64,000 bases of DNA from Rhodobacter sp. CZR27 (GCF_002407205.1 NZ_CP023548.1:1698501-1762500); one strand, 5' to 3'. Shown: positions 33,371-43,278, counted from the first letter of the stretch. Notes: a model not told the origin generated them from the letters alone. Numbers and translations are program-made.

Positions 33371-33441
33371 CAATGCCCCTGACGGTTGCAAACGTCCAAG
33401 GCCGGACAACGCCCCAAGGCGGGGTGCCACGGGATGGAAAG

Positions 33442-34563
33442 ATGCATACCGATCTTCGCGAGACTTCGACGCTGCCCGCATGGCTTCCCGAAGCCGTGCG
33501 GCTTTACCTCGATCACACCGAGGTGGGTCTCTCGCTCCGCGCGCTGGCGCGGCGCGAGGGCTGCCACGCCTCGACGGTGATGCGCCACGTGCGCCGATGC
33601 GAGAGCCGCCGCGACGATCCCCTTGTGGATGAGGCGCTGGCGGCGCTCGGGCGGGCGCAGGGGCGCGGCCACCCTCCCTCCAGAAAGGACAGATCCGACA
33701 TGACGGCACCGATCCGCCCCGATTCCCCCCTGCCGGCCACGCTCGACGAGGCCACCATCGCACGCGAGGCGCGCCGCGTGCTGCGCCGGCTGGCCGAGCC
33801 GCAATGCGTTCTCGCCGTGGCACCCGACATGGAGAAGGCCGCGGTGTTGCGCACCCTTGCCGACGGGCAGACGGTGCGGATGGCGGTGGTGGAGCGGACG
33901 GTGGCGCAGGCCTTCGCGCTGAAGGACTGGATCACCTGCCGCAAGCCGGGCCGGATCGCCACCTACGAGATCACCGCCGCCGGCCGGATCGCCCTGAAGC
34001 GGCTCGCGGGCCAGGAGGAGGGCCGGCGCGGGCTGGCCGAGGCGGCCACGCCCTTCGCGGACCAGCACCGCGACTGGGACGAGCGCGAGATCCGCGACGA
34101 GGAGGGCAACCGGCGCATGCGCTACAACGCCGCCGAAAGCCCGGTGGCCGTGCTGGGGCGGCGGCGCGACAAGGACGGCCAGCCGTTCCTGTCGCCCGAA
34201 CTGGTCGAGGCCGCCGAGCGGCTGCGCGAGGATTTCGAACTGGCGCAGATGGGTCCGCGCGTCGCCCAGAACTGGGACCGCTTCCTGACCGGCGCCGACC
34301 GCGGCAACTTCCGCAGCGACGCGGGCGGCGCCGAGGGGCCGCGGCAGGCCCGCGAGCGCGTCGCCGCCGCGCTGCGCGACCTCGGCCCGGGGCTGGGCGA
34401 CATGGTGCTGCGCTGCTGCTGCTTCCTCGAGGGGCTCGAGGCCGCCGAGCGGCGGATGGGCTGGTCGGCGCGGTCGGGCAAGATCGTGCTCCGCATCGCG
34501 CTGCAGCGGCTGCGCCGGCACTATGACGAAACCTATGGCCGGGCGCGGCCGCTGATCGGCTGA
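33442..34563 (+). CDS. DUF6456 protein with N-terminal helix-turn-helix
   Basis: A 373-residue protein. An N-terminal helix-turn-helix (about residues 10-55; LSLRALARREGCHASTVMRH) suggests DNA binding. The C-terminal half (about 215-373; ESPVAVLGRRRDKDGQPFL, LRCCCFLEGLEAAERRMGWS, LRIALQRLRRHY) matches the DUF6456 family of Rhodobacterales. The ATG at 33442 (MHTDLRE) is preferred; one at 33373 lies in the AT-rich promoter region. It is probably a transcription factor, and its targets are unknown. Confidence 0.75.
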   Translation: MHTDLRETSTLPAWLPEAVRLYLDHTEVGLSLRALARREGCHASTVMRHVRRCESRRDDPLVDEALAALGRAQGRGHPPSRKDRSDMTAPIRPDSPLPATLDEATIAREARRVLRRLAEPQCVLAVAPDMEKAAVLRTLADGQTVRMAVVERTVAQAFALKDWITCRKPGRIATYEITAAGRIALKRLAGQEEGRRGLAEAATPFADQHRDWDEREIRDEEGNRRMRYNAAESPVAVLGRRRDKDGQPFLSPELVEAAERLREDFELAQMGPRVAQNWDRFLTGADRGNFRSDAGGAEGPRQARERVAAALRDLGPGLGDMVLRCCCFLEGLEAAERRMGWSARSGKIVLRIALQRLRRHYDETYGRARPLIG

Positions 34564-34566
34564 GCG

Positions 34567-35862
34567 TCAGAGAGGCTTGACCTTCAGCTTCATGATCCGG
34601 TTCTCGCGCTTGGTCAGCACCTCGAAGCGGAAGCCGTGGAAGCTGAAGGCCTGCCCCTCGTTCGGGATCATCTGCGCCTCGTGGATGACGAGGCCGGCCA
34701 CCGTGTTGGCCTCGTCGTCGGGAAGCTGCCAGTCCATCATGCGGTTCAGGTCGCGGATCGTCATGGAGCCATCGACGAGATAGTCGCCCGTGTCGGCGCG
34801 CTTCAGCGTCACCTCCTGCGCGATGTCGAACTCGTCGTTGATCTCGCCCACGATCTCCTCGATGATATCTTCCAGCGTGATCAGTCCCTTCAGCGCGCCG
34901 TACTCGTCCACCACCAGCGCGAAATGGGTGTGGCGCTTCAGGAACTGGCGCATCTGTTCGTCGAGCGGCGTGGTTTCCGGGACGAAGTAGGGCTTCATCG
35001 CCACCTTCAGGATGTCGGGCTGGCTCACCGCCTCGGGGCTGCCCGCCCGCATCAGCCGGCTGACCTCGCGCAGCAGGTCCTTGGCGTGGATGACACCGAC
35101 GATGTTCTCGTGATCGCCGCGAAAGACCGGGATCCGCGTATGGGGCGAGGCCAGCACCTGCGCGATGATCTCGGACGAGGGTTTGTCGGCGTCGATCATC
35201 TCGATCTGGCTGCGGTGGCGCATGATCTCCTCGACCGTGCGCTCGGACAGGTCGAGCGCACCCAGCAGCCGGTCGCGGTCCTCCTTCTCGACCGCGCCCT
35301 GCGAATGGCCCAACGCGATGGCGCCGGCGATCTCGTCGCGGATGGCAAGCATGTGGTCGTTCGGGTTGATCCTGACCCCCACCACGCGCAGCAGGCCCCG
35401 CACGAGCGACCGCACGACGGCCACGACGGGCGAGAACACCACGATCAGCACGCGGATGATCGGGGCGACCCGACGGGCAAAGGCCTCGGGCCGGCTGATC
35501 GCCAGCGTCTTCGGCAGCACCTCTCCGAAGATCAGCACGAGGAAGGTCATCGCCAGCGTCGCCACCGCAACGCCTCCGTCTCCGACCAGCTTGGTCAGCA
35601 GCGCCGTCGCGAGCGAGGCGGACAGGATGTTCACCACGTTGTTGCCCAGAAGCAGGGCGCCGATCATCCGTTCGCTGTCCTCCGTGACTTGCAGCGCGGA
35701 TTCGGCCCCCCGCGAGCCCTTGTCGGCCTGCGACCGCAGCTTGGCACGGGACGAGGCCGTCAGCGCGGTCTCCGAGCCGGAGAAGAAGGCCGAGAGCATG
35801 ATCAGGACGAGGATCGCCCCAGCCGTCAGCATCGACTGCGGATCGAGGTTCGAGAACATCAT
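34567..35862 (-). CDS. CNNM/CorC-type transporter-associated protein (HlyC/CorC family)
   Basis: A 431-residue inner-membrane protein. An N-terminal CNNM (DUF21) domain has helices at about 12-32, 62-85, 95-118 and 130-155 (FFSGSETALTASSRAKLRSQ, GEVLPKTLAI). A CBS pair follows (about 210-330), then a C-terminal CorC/HlyC domain (about 345-431; DGSMTIRDLN). Such proteins are linked to magnesium or cobalt export. The start is MM at 35862 or 35859. It is convergent with the DUF6456 gene by three bases. Confidence 0.87.
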   Translation of the reverse strand: MMFSNLDPQSMLTAGAILVLIMLSAFFSGSETALTASSRAKLRSQADKGSRGAESALQVTEDSERMIGALLLGNNVVNILSASLATALLTKLVGDGGVAVATLAMTFLVLIFGEVLPKTLAISRPEAFARRVAPIIRVLIVVFSPVVAVVRSLVRGLLRVVGVRINPNDHMLAIRDEIAGAIALGHSQGAVEKEDRDRLLGALDLSERTVEEIMRHRSQIEMIDADKPSSEIIAQVLASPHTRIPVFRGDHENIVGVIHAKDLLREVSRLMRAGSPEAVSQPDILKVAMKPYFVPETTPLDEQMRQFLKRHTHFALVVDEYGALKGLITLEDIIEEIVGEINDEFDIAQEVTLKRADTGDYLVDGSMTIRDLNRMMDWQLPDDEANTVAGLVIHEAQMIPNEGQAFSFHGFRFEVLTKRENRIMKLKVKPL

Positions 35863-36042
35863 GACAGGAAAGGTCCTTCAGGTCAGGCAGGGGCGCCAGT
35901 ATGGAGGGCACGGCCCGCGCCCCGCAAGCGGTCGTTCGCGCGGAACTGGCCGGGCAGGCCCGCGCCGGCCGGGTCTGCGGTCCCGCCCTCTTCCGCCGGC
36001 CCCGCTGTGGGGAACCGGACTCGAAGGGAGACGCCGCAGACC

Positions 36043-36981
36043 TCAGTCGCCCCGCGCCAGCGGATGGTGGCGCAGCACCAGGTCCTTCAGGTGCTCGTCG
36101 AGCACGTGGGTATAGATCTCGGTCGTGGCAAGGTCGGCGTGCCCCAGCAGCGTCTGGATCACCCGCAGGTCGGCGCCGCCGGCCAGAAGATGCGTGGCGA
36201 AGGCATGGCGCAGGGTGTGCGGCGTGACGCGGGCCGGATCGATGCCGGCCAGAACGGCGATCTCCTTGACGAGGACATAGAAATACTCGCGCGTCAGGTG
36301 ACCGGCCGCGCCTGCCCCCGGGAACAGGAAGCGCGAGGCGGGCCGCCCCGCCTTCGCCGCGCGCTCCTCGGCCTCGTCGCGCGCCTTCAGCCAGTCGGCA
36401 AGGGCTTCGCGCGCAGGGGGCGAAAGCGGCACCATGCGCTCCTTGCCGCCCTTGCCCCGGACAAGGATCATCTGCGGATTGCCCCGCGCCACCGCGGCCG
36501 GCATCTCGACCATCTCCGAGACCCGCATGCCGGTGGCATAGAGCAGTTCCAGCAGGCAGCGGTTGCGGATCTGGTCCTCCGCCCGGCGGCCCTTGTCGCG
36601 CGCGGCCTCGAGCAGACGGTCGACCTCCTCGACCTCCAGCGTCTTCGGCAGGCGCTTCGCTTTCGCGGGTCCCTGGATGCGGATCGCCGGATTGTCGGCG
36701 CGCCAGCCTTCCTCATGCGCGAAGCGGTAGAGCTGCCGGATCGCCGACAGCCGGCGCGCCCGGGTGGCGGGCGACAGGCCCTGCGCCTCGCAGAAACCCA
36801 GATAGGCCTCGACCGCATCGCGGTCGGCGGTGGTGAAGTCGCCCTCGCGCCGCGCAAGCCACGCGGCAAAGTCCTTGAGATCCCGGCCATAGGCCAGGCG
36901 GGTGTTGCGCGCGGCATCGAGTTCGGCGGCCTGCGCCTCGAGGAAGGCCGAGATCCACCGCTCCATCCCCGCGGGCGCCAT
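36043..36981 (-). CDS. xerD: Tyrosine recombinase XerD
   Basis: A 312-residue site-specific recombinase that, with XerC, resolves chromosome dimers at dif. A SAM-like core-binding domain covers residues 6-95. The catalytic domain has Arg in LLYATGMRVSEM, Lys in RGKGGKERMVPL, HTLRHAFATHLL, His in LGHADLATTEIYTHV and the nucleophilic Tyr in the same segment. It looks housekeeping rather than mobile. Its ATG shares one base with the stop of the exported protein gene upstream. Confidence 0.9.
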   Translation of the reverse strand: MAPAGMERWISAFLEAQAAELDAARNTRLAYGRDLKDFAAWLARREGDFTTADRDAVEAYLGFCEAQGLSPATRARRLSAIRQLYRFAHEEGWRADNPAIRIQGPAKAKRLPKTLEVEEVDRLLEAARDKGRRAEDQIRNRCLLELLYATGMRVSEMVEMPAAVARGNPQMILVRGKGGKERMVPLSPPAREALADWLKARDEAEERAAKAGRPASRFLFPGAGAAGHLTREYFYVLVKEIAVLAGIDPARVTPHTLRHAFATHLLAGGADLRVIQTLLGHADLATTEIYTHVLDEHLKDLVLRHHPLARGD

Positions 36982-38534
36982 CAGCCGCGGCGCTCCAGCA
37001 GCAGAAGCTCCAGCCCGATGCGGCGCGCGACGGGCTCCAGCCCCAGCTTGCGGATCAGCGAGAGCCCCTCGGTCACGCCGACGAGATCGCCATCCGACCC
37101 GCGCGACACCTCGTCCAGCGCCAGAAGCAGCGCCTCGCCGGGGCGGTTCTGGTCCAGCAGGTCCTGCGCGGCCGACGACGGAACCGGATCCCGGAAGGCT
37201 GCGAGGACGGCGCGCCCCATGGCATCGACCGGCTGCGCCCCCTTGGTCCTTCCCATGGCCAGCGCCGCAAGGAAGCGTTCCGTGGCATCGGCCGGGGCAT
37301 GGGCCTTCGCCACCGCCTCGGCATCGGGCGACAGAAGCGCGATGCGGAAGGCCAGCGCCCGCGCCTCAGGCATCAGCGCAAGGCCCTTCAGCCGGTCGGC
37401 CACCAGCCGGGCGAAGGCGACCTCCAGTTCGACCTCGGCGATTCGCTCGAAGGCGAGGGGCAGGGCCTTCGACACCGCCGCGGCGTCCCCCGCCGTCAGC
37501 GCATCATCCAGCGCCTGGAAGGCGCGCACCCTGTCCCAGACACCGCCCGAGGCCGCGGCCTTCCGCGCGGTGTAAAGTCCCAGCAGCCGATTCGGCTCCA
37601 GCGCGCCGGACCGGGCGAGCCGCTCGGCCGCCTCGATCTGCGCCTTCCAGCCGGCGGTCTCGCGCAGTTCGGCATGGGCGAAGGCGATCGGCAGCGACTG
37701 GGTGGGCAGGGGCTCGCCCACCGCCTCGAGCAGCCGCCAGTCTAGCGGGGTAACCCGCGCCGGCGGCGCGAGCGGACCTTCACCCTCATAGAGATCGGGA
37801 TCGAGGAAGCGCGACAGCAGCGCATCCTGCGCATCGTCGACGAAGCCCAGCGCCTGCGCGGTGCGCAGGGTCAGCGCCGCGGCATTCCAGTCGCCGGAGC
37901 GGGCAAGGCAGAAGATCCGGGCCGGGAAGGTGGGGGCCAGATCGGGCGACTTCTGCATCGTGGTGCAGGCGGCATCCTCGGTCCCGGTCAGCAGCGCGAT
38001 GTCGAAGCTGCGGCGGAAGACCTCCGGCCCGGTCTCGCCCGCGGCCTCGAGCAGGCTTTCGGCCGCTTCCAGCGCGCCGATGGCCAGAAGCTTGTCCACC
38101 CGCGCCAGCAGAAGCTGGCCCTTGCCCTCGGAATCGGCCGGCGGCTCGGCCTCGGCCAGAAGCAGCGTCATCAGAAGCGATTGCAGGGCGGGCAGCGTGC
38201 CGGTGGGCGCCACGGCGATGCGGTTCGCGATCTCGGTGGTGCGGCCCATCCCCCACAGGGCATGCGGCAGGCCGGTGCGCGCAGCCGACAACAGCCCCGC
38301 CCCGTCGGGCGACGGCCCGTCGAGCGGCGTCACCGCCACCGTCGCCGGAAGCGCCCCCTTGGTCACCCGCGGCTCGTCGCGCGGCGGCGCCACCTTCACC
38401 GTGGCCGAGACCGAGCGCGACAGCCAGTCGATGGCCGACAGCGGCTCCTGCGCCGAGGCGGAGAGCGAGGCGCAGATCAGCGCGCAGAAGGCCGCGGCGC
38501 CGTGTCGCGCCCCGGCGCGAAGCTCATTCGGCAT
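36981..38534 (-). CDS. Exported helical-repeat protein of unknown function
   Basis: A 517-residue protein with a signal peptide (about residues 1-28, cleavage after ASLSASAQ). The mature part is Ala/Leu-rich and helical with TPR-like segments (LLLARVDKLLAIGALEAAES, FCLARSGDWNAAALTLRTAQ), so a periplasmic solenoid is likely. I do not recognise a specific family. It overlaps xerD by one base and its start overlaps a 44-residue membrane peptide by 11 bases, forming a three-gene coupled unit. Confidence 0.75.
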   Translation of the reverse strand: MPNELRAGARHGAAAFCALICASLSASAQEPLSAIDWLSRSVSATVKVAPPRDEPRVTKGALPATVAVTPLDGPSPDGAGLLSAARTGLPHALWGMGRTTEIANRIAVAPTGTLPALQSLLMTLLLAEAEPPADSEGKGQLLLARVDKLLAIGALEAAESLLEAAGETGPEVFRRSFDIALLTGTEDAACTTMQKSPDLAPTFPARIFCLARSGDWNAAALTLRTAQALGFVDDAQDALLSRFLDPDLYEGEGPLAPPARVTPLDWRLLEAVGEPLPTQSLPIAFAHAELRETAGWKAQIEAAERLARSGALEPNRLLGLYTARKAAASGGVWDRVRAFQALDDALTAGDAAAVSKALPLAFERIAEVELEVAFARLVADRLKGLALMPEARALAFRIALLSPDAEAVAKAHAPADATERFLAALAMGRTKGAQPVDAMGRAVLAAFRDPVPSSAAQDLLDQNRPGEALLLALDEVSRGSDGDLVGVTEGLSLIRKLGLEPVARRIGLELLLLERRG

Positions 38535-38658
38535 TCAGCATCACCGGCTTCGTCACCTCCTCCTGGGGCGGCGACAGATCGGCGAGATAGGCATAGCCCG
38601 TCAGCGCGATCAAACCCACCACAGCAAGCACCAGCAAAGCCTTCAAGATGCGCCACAT
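38524..38658 (-). CDS. 44-residue single-helix membrane peptide
   Basis: MWRILKALLVLAVVGLIALT begins a short protein with one transmembrane helix (about residues 5-24) and a charged tail ending TKPVMLNAE. Its last 11 bases overlap the start of the exported helical-repeat protein, so translation is probably coupled. It opens the minus-strand unit with xerD and is divergent from aroK. Function is unknown. Confidence 0.65.
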   Translation of the reverse strand: MWRILKALLVLAVVGLIALTGYAYLADLSPPQEEVTKPVMLNAE

Positions 38659-38848
38659 GCCCGTTTCCGACCCTCGTTCTGCCCCGGTTCGTTGTTGCCC
38701 CGCGGGACTCGCGCATCTTGCACGGGCCACAGGGATCGTCGGCGTCGAATATATATGGCTTTTCAGCCGACTTCACGCCATTCAGGCAACAAAGTTCGAC
38801 AAGGGGCGGAAGGCCGCCCGCCAAGGGGACGGGGGACGGCCGGGGGCG

Positions 38849-39391
38849 ATGGCGCGGCTGAAGAAGACGGTTGTGATGGTCGGCATGATGGGGGCGGGCA
38901 AGACGGCGGTGGGCACCGCGCTGGCCCGTGCCCTCGGCGTGCCCTTCCTGGATTCGGACGAGGAGATCGAGCGCGCCGCCAATCGCAGCATCGCCGAGAT
39001 CTTCGCCCGGGACGGCGAGCCCTTCTTCCGCGAGAAGGAAAGCCAGGTGCTCTCGCGCCTGCTGCGAGGCGATCCTTGCGTGCTCTCGACGGGCGGCGGC
39101 GCCTTCATGGCCGAGCCGAACCGCCGGATGATCCGCGAGCAGGGCGTCTCGGTCTGGCTGAAGGCGGATCTGGAGCTGTTGTGGCAGCGCGTGCGGCACA
39201 AGACGACGCGACCGCTGCTGCGCACGCCGCAGCCGCGCGAGACGCTGCGGGCGTTGCTCGAGACGCGCGAGCCGGTTTATGCCCTTGCGGATCTGACGGT
39301 GGAAAGCGCGCCCGACCGCTCGGTCGAGCAGATGGCCGAGCGGGTCCGCGAGGCGCTGGCCACGCGCCCGGATGTGCTGGAGGTGGAATGA
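38849..39391 (+). CDS. aroK: Shikimate kinase
   Basis: Phosphorylates shikimate at the 3-hydroxyl with ATP (chorismate pathway). The 180-residue protein has Walker A MMGAGKTA (about residues 12-19), the shikimate-binding DSDEEIE (about 38), STGGGAF (about 84), the lid region KTTRPLL (about 123) and adenine-binding ESAPDRSV. GGGGG lies just before the ATG. An AT-rich stretch with ATATATAT at about 38750 is the likely promoter. The stop overlaps the aroB start. Confidence 0.94.
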   Translation: MARLKKTVVMVGMMGAGKTAVGTALARALGVPFLDSDEEIERAANRSIAEIFARDGEPFFREKESQVLSRLLRGDPCVLSTGGGAFMAEPNRRMIREQGVSVWLKADLELLWQRVRHKTTRPLLRTPQPRETLRALLETREPVYALADLTVESAPDRSVEQMAERVREALATRPDVLEVE

Positions 39392-40503
39392 TGGCAGTGG
39401 ATGCGGTGCGGGTCGAACTGGGCGAGCGCGCCTATGAGGTGCGGATCGGGCAGGGGCTGATCGCGCGGGCGGGGGCCGAGATCGCGCCGCTACTGCGCCG
39501 GCCGAAGGTGGCGATCCTGACCGACGAGACGGTGGCGGGCCTGCATCTCGCGCCGTTTCAGGCGGCGCTGCGCGAGGCGGGCATCGCCTCCTCGGCGCTG
39601 GCCCTGCCGGCGGGCGAGGCCACGAAGGGCTGGGAGCAGTTCTCGCGCGCCGTCGAATGGCTGCTGGAGGAGAAGGTCGAGCGGCGCGATGTGGTGGTGG
39701 CGCTCGGCGGCGGGGTGATCGGGGATCTTGCGGGGTTTGCGGCCGCCGTCCTGCGCCGCGGCGTGCGCTTCGTGCAGGTGCCGACGACGCTTCTCGCGCA
39801 GGTCGACAGCTCGGTCGGCGGCAAGACCGGCATCAACACCGCGCAGGGCAAGAACCTCGTGGGCGCCTTCCACCAGCCCTCGCTGGTCCTGGCCGACATC
39901 GACGTGCTCGAGACGCTGCCCGCCCGCGACTTTCTTGCCGGCTATGGCGAGGTGGTGAAATACGGCCTTCTGGGCGATGCCGACTTCTACGACTGGTTGG
40001 AGGAGGCCGGGCCGCGCCTTGCCTCGGACCCCGAGGCCCGGCAACGCGCCGTGCGCCGCTCGGTCGAGATGAAGGCCGAGATCGTCGCCCGCGACGAGAC
40101 CGAGGAGGGCGACCGGGCGCTGCTGAACCTGGGCCACACCTTCTGCCATGCGCTGGAAAAGGCCACCGGCTATTCCGACCGGCTCCTGCATGGCGAAGGC
40201 GTGGCGATCGGCTGCGTGCTCGCGTTCGAGTTGTCGCAGCGGCTGGGCCTGTGCGCGCAGGAGGCGCCGAGCCGTCTGCGCGCCCATCTGCGGTCGATGG
40301 GCACCAAGGTGGACCTTCGCGACATCCCCGGCGACTTGCCCGATGCCGAGGGGCTCCTTGCCCTGATGGGGCAGGACAAGAAGGTGGTGGACGGCAGGCT
40401 GCGCTTCATCCTCGCCCGCGGCATCGGCTCGGCCTTCGTGGCCGACGACGTGCCGCCCGACGCGGTGCGCGCCGTTCTGACCGAGGCGCTGGCGCTGCGC
40501 TGA
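39391..40503 (+). CDS. aroB: 3-dehydroquinate synthase
   Basis: Makes 3-dehydroquinate from DAHP, the second step of the chorismate pathway. It has 370 residues from ATG 39391 (or 371 from ATG 39388); GGAGG seven bases before favours 39391. Features are the NAD loop ALGGGVIGDLAGFAA (about 109), PTTLLAQVDSSVGGKTGIN (about 130), and metal ligands Glu in YGEVVKYG (about 188) and His in LGHTF and LHGEGVAIG. Coupled to aroK, as in many proteobacteria. Confidence 0.95.
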   Translation: MAVDAVRVELGERAYEVRIGQGLIARAGAEIAPLLRRPKVAILTDETVAGLHLAPFQAALREAGIASSALALPAGEATKGWEQFSRAVEWLLEEKVERRDVVVALGGGVIGDLAGFAAAVLRRGVRFVQVPTTLLAQVDSSVGGKTGINTAQGKNLVGAFHQPSLVLADIDVLETLPARDFLAGYGEVVKYGLLGDADFYDWLEEAGPRLASDPEARQRAVRRSVEMKAEIVARDETEEGDRALLNLGHTFCHALEKATGYSDRLLHGEGVAIGCVLAFELSQRLGLCAQEAPSRLRAHLRSMGTKVDLRDIPGDLPDAEGLLALMGQDKKVVDGRLRFILARGIGSAFVADDVPPDAVRAVLTEALALR

Positions 40504-40654
40504 CGACCGGAGCGGAACGCTCGTCGCGCCCGGCGCATTGCCGGCCCTCGGCCTCGGGTGCGAGCCTCGGCGCCGGCCATATCAGCCGGCCGCAAACGCC
40601 GCCTGCCCCCCCAAGGGGCAGCGCTCGCTGAGGGCCGCGCCGCGGTCGTAGGGC

Positions 40655-41392
40655 TCAGGTGCCGCCGCACCTGTCCAGCAGATATATGTCCATGATCCAG
40701 CCATGCCGCGCCCGGGCGGCGGCGCGGGTCTGCAGAATGCGCGGACCCGCCTCGGCCAGCGGCCCGGCCTCGACGATCTCCTCGGCCATGCCGAGATAGG
40801 CGCCCCACCAGATGCGGATCCCCTCGGGCGGCAGCCCTCGGAACGCACAATCGCCATCGAGCATCACGGCCAGCCGGTCCACGCCCTCGGGCCAGCCGCC
40901 CTCGCGCAGGTTGCGCCCGGTGGTGATCAGGACCGGGGCACCCACCTCGTTCAGCGGAATGGCATGGGCGGCGCAAAGTGCCTGAATCGCCGTGATCCCG
41001 GGCACGACCCGGATCTTCGGCGCGGGTGCCAGCCGGGCGGCGATCCGCAGGCTCGAATCGTAGAGCGAGGGATCGCCCCAGATCAGCAGCGCGACGCGGC
41101 CCGCCGCACCGGCAGCTTGGGCCCAGGCCTGCGCGATGGCGTCGTGCCATTCGTGCACGCCTCGCTTGTAGTCGGGCAGCGAGGCATCGCGCACCGGCAG
41201 GTCAAACTCGGCCACCGGCACGCCCGGCGCGGCCTTCGCGCAGATGGCAAGGCGCAAGTCGGCAAGGTCGGCCTTGTCCGGCCCCTTCCTCGGCACGAGG
41301 ATCAGTTCGGCCGTCCGGAGCGCCTCGCGCCCCTGATCCGTCAGGTGGCCGGGATTGCCGGTGCCTATGCCGATCAGGATCAGCTCACGCAT
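40655..41392 (-). CDS. cobF: Precorrin-6A synthase (deacetylating)
   Basis: Methylates precorrin-5 at C1 and releases acetate in the aerobic cobalamin pathway. The 245 residues start [20 protein letters not shown] with the tetrapyrrole methylase fold (VVPGITAIQALCAAHAIPLN at about 130). CobF marks the oxygen-dependent route. Its start lies within the last eight bases of cobA. It is the last gene of the cobL-E-M-A-F unit. Confidence 0.92.
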   Translation of the reverse strand: MRELILIGIGTGNPGHLTDQGREALRTAELILVPRKGPDKADLADLRLAICAKAAPGVPVAEFDLPVRDASLPDYKRGVHEWHDAIAQAWAQAAGAAGRVALLIWGDPSLYDSSLRIAARLAPAPKIRVVPGITAIQALCAAHAIPLNEVGAPVLITTGRNLREGGWPEGVDRLAVMLDGDCAFRGLPPEGIRIWWGAYLGMAEEIVEAGPLAEAGPRILQTRAAARARHGWIMDIYLLDRCGGT

Positions 41393-42110
41393 CGCCATCC
41401 TCCGCCGCGAGAGGTCCATAAAGGATCAGCGCCGGCGCCTCTCCGGCCCGCGCCACCTCCGCGACCAGCGCGGCCATCGTGCCGCGCCAGATCCGCTGTG
41501 CCGGGGTCGAGACGCCCTCGGCCAGCAGGGCGGGCGTCGCCTCCGGCAGGCCTGCCGCAAACAGGCGCTCCGCAAGCGCCGGGAAGGTGCGCTTGCCCAT
41601 GAAGACGACGGTGGTTGCCGCCGGATCGGCCAGCGCGGCCAGATTGGTCTCGGGCAGGCCGCCCGTCACATCGGCCCCGGTCAGGAACTGCACCCGCCGC
41701 GCGGTCAGCCGCCGCGTCAGCGGGATCCCCGCCGCCGCCGCCGCCGCGCAGGCCGAGGGCACGCCCGGCACGATCTCGTAGCCGATGCCAGCCGCGGAAA
41801 GCGCCTCGATCTCCTCCTCCAGCCGGCCGAACAGGCCTGCATCGCCCGACTTCAGCCGCACCACGCGGGCGCCGGTCCGGGCGTAATCCACCAGCAGCCG
41901 GCTGACGTGGTCCTGCTTCGGCGAGGCGCGGCCGGCGCGCTTGCCGACGCCAACCAGATCCGCCCCCTCGCGCGCATGGGCAAGGATCGGCCCCGAGGAC
42001 AGGTCGTCGAACAGCACGGCATCCGCCCGCCCCAGCCGGTCCACCGCCTTCAGCGTCAGAAGCTCGGGATCGCCCGGCCCCGACGAGACGAAGGAGACGA
42101 ATCCGCTCAT
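41385..42110 (-). CDS. cobA: Uroporphyrinogen-III C-methyltransferase
   Basis: Transfers two methyls from SAM to uroporphyrinogen III to give precorrin-2. The 241-residue protein has [20 protein letters not shown] at the N terminus, [14 protein letters not shown] (about 86) and [19 protein letters not shown] (about 113). It carries only the methylase domain and no CysG-type dehydrogenase part. It overlaps cobM by four bases and cobF by eight. Confidence 0.93.
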   Translation of the reverse strand: MSGFVSFVSSGPGDPELLTLKAVDRLGRADAVLFDDLSSGPILAHAREGADLVGVGKRAGRASPKQDHVSRLLVDYARTGARVVRLKSGDAGLFGRLEEEIEALSAAGIGYEIVPGVPSACAAAAAAGIPLTRRLTARRVQFLTGADVTGGLPETNLAALADPAATTVVFMGKRTFPALAERLFAAGLPEATPALLAEGVSTPAQRIWRGTMAALVAEVARAGEAPALILYGPLAAEDGDA

Positions 42111-42889
42111 GACGCCTCCGGAAAGCGCGGCGCTGTGCCGACGGGGCGATAGCGGCGGTCGTAGTCGCCGGCATAAAGGCGACTTTCCGCAAAGTCCTCG
42201 GCGCCGAGGCTGCGGCCGACAAGGATCAGCGCCGTCCGCTCCAGTTCCGCGGCAAGGGCGGTGCGCAGGGTGCCGAGCGTCGCCCGCACCACCCGCTCGT
42301 CCGGCCAGCTTGCGCGCCAGACCACGGCCACCGGGCAATCCTCGCCGTAATGCGGCGACAGCTCCTCGATCACCCGGTCGAGGACATGGACCGACAGGTG
42401 GATCGCCAGCACCGCCCCGGTCGCCGCGAAGGCCGAAAGCCGCTCGCCCTCGGGCATGGGCGAGGCGCGTCCCGAGGTGCGGGTCAGCACGACCGACTGC
42501 GCGACACCCGGCAGGGTCAGTTCCGCCCCCAGCGTCGCCGCCGCGGCGGCGAAGGACGGCACGCCCGGCGTCACGTCATAGGGAATCCCCAGAGCCCGCA
42601 GCCGGCGCAACTGCTCGCCCATGGCGGACCAGACCGAGAGATCCCCGGAATGCAGCCGCGCCACGTCGTGGCCCGCCGCATGGGCGGCCGCAATTTCCTC
42701 GATGATCGCATCAAGGCTCATGGGCGCGGTGTTGACGATCCTCGCGCCGGGCGGGCAATGCGCCAGCACGCCTTCCGGCACCAGCGAGCCGGCATAGAGG
42801 CAGACCGGCGAGGCCGCGATCAGGTCGCGCCCGCGCAGCGTGATGAGATCCGGCGCTCCGGGTCCCGCTCCGATGAAATGCACGGTCAT
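42107..42889 (-). CDS. cobM: Precorrin-4 C11-methyltransferase
   Basis: Methylates precorrin-4 at C11 using SAM. The 260-residue protein starts [20 protein letters not shown]. It contains [20 protein letters not shown] (about 31), [17 protein letters not shown] (about 79) and [20 protein letters not shown] (about 105), all typical of CobM/CbiF. ATGA overlaps link it to cobE upstream and cobA downstream. Confidence 0.93.
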   Translation of the reverse strand: MTVHFIGAGPGAPDLITLRGRDLIAASPVCLYAGSLVPEGVLAHCPPGARIVNTAPMSLDAIIEEIAAAHAAGHDVARLHSGDLSVWSAMGEQLRRLRALGIPYDVTPGVPSFAAAAATLGAELTLPGVAQSVVLTRTSGRASPMPEGERLSAFAATGAVLAIHLSVHVLDRVIEELSPHYGEDCPVAVVWRASWPDERVVRATLGTLRTALAAELERTALILVGRSLGAEDFAESRLYAGDYDRRYRPVGTAPRFPEAS

Positions 42890-43278
42890 TCCGCGATTCC
42901 CTTCCCGTCCTTGTGAAACATCTGTTCTTCCCGGGCCTCGGCCAGCGCGAGTGTGACCGGCCCCGACACGATCCGCGGCCGGATCAGCCGCGCGCCCGGC
43001 CCGGCGGCCACCAGTGCCGCGGCCTCGGCCAGCGACCCGGTGCCGAAACGCCGGATGATCCGGTCCGACCGGGTCGCAGTGGAAACTCCGGCGAGCGCCG
43101 TTTCGGGCACCCCGATCACCCGGATCCCGAGGCGCCGCGCCACCGCCTGAAGGGCGCGAACCTCCGCCTTCGTCGCGAGGGTGGCGATCAGGTCGGGCTC
43201 GCAGCCCGCGAGCATCAGCGCGGCCGAGAGATCCTCTTCCGAGGTTGCGGCGCGAAATCCGAGACCCGCCACGATCAC
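42886..43278 (-). CDS. cobE: Cobalamin biosynthesis protein CobE
   Basis: A 130-residue CobE / CbiG C-terminal-domain protein (PF01890) used in the aerobic pathway near cobL and cobM; its exact reaction is unsettled. The sequence has [19 protein letters not shown] and [21 protein letters not shown] place the start at GTG 43278, which overlaps the cobL stop as GTGA; an ATG at 43293 would add five residues. Its stop overlaps the cobM start by four bases. Confidence 0.82.
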   Translation of the reverse strand: MIVAGLGFRAATSEEDLSAALMLAGCEPDLIATLATKAEVRALQAVARRLGIRVIGVPETALAGVSTATRSDRIIRRFGTGSLAEAAALVAAGPGARLIRPRIVSGPVTLALAEAREEQMFHKDGKGIAE

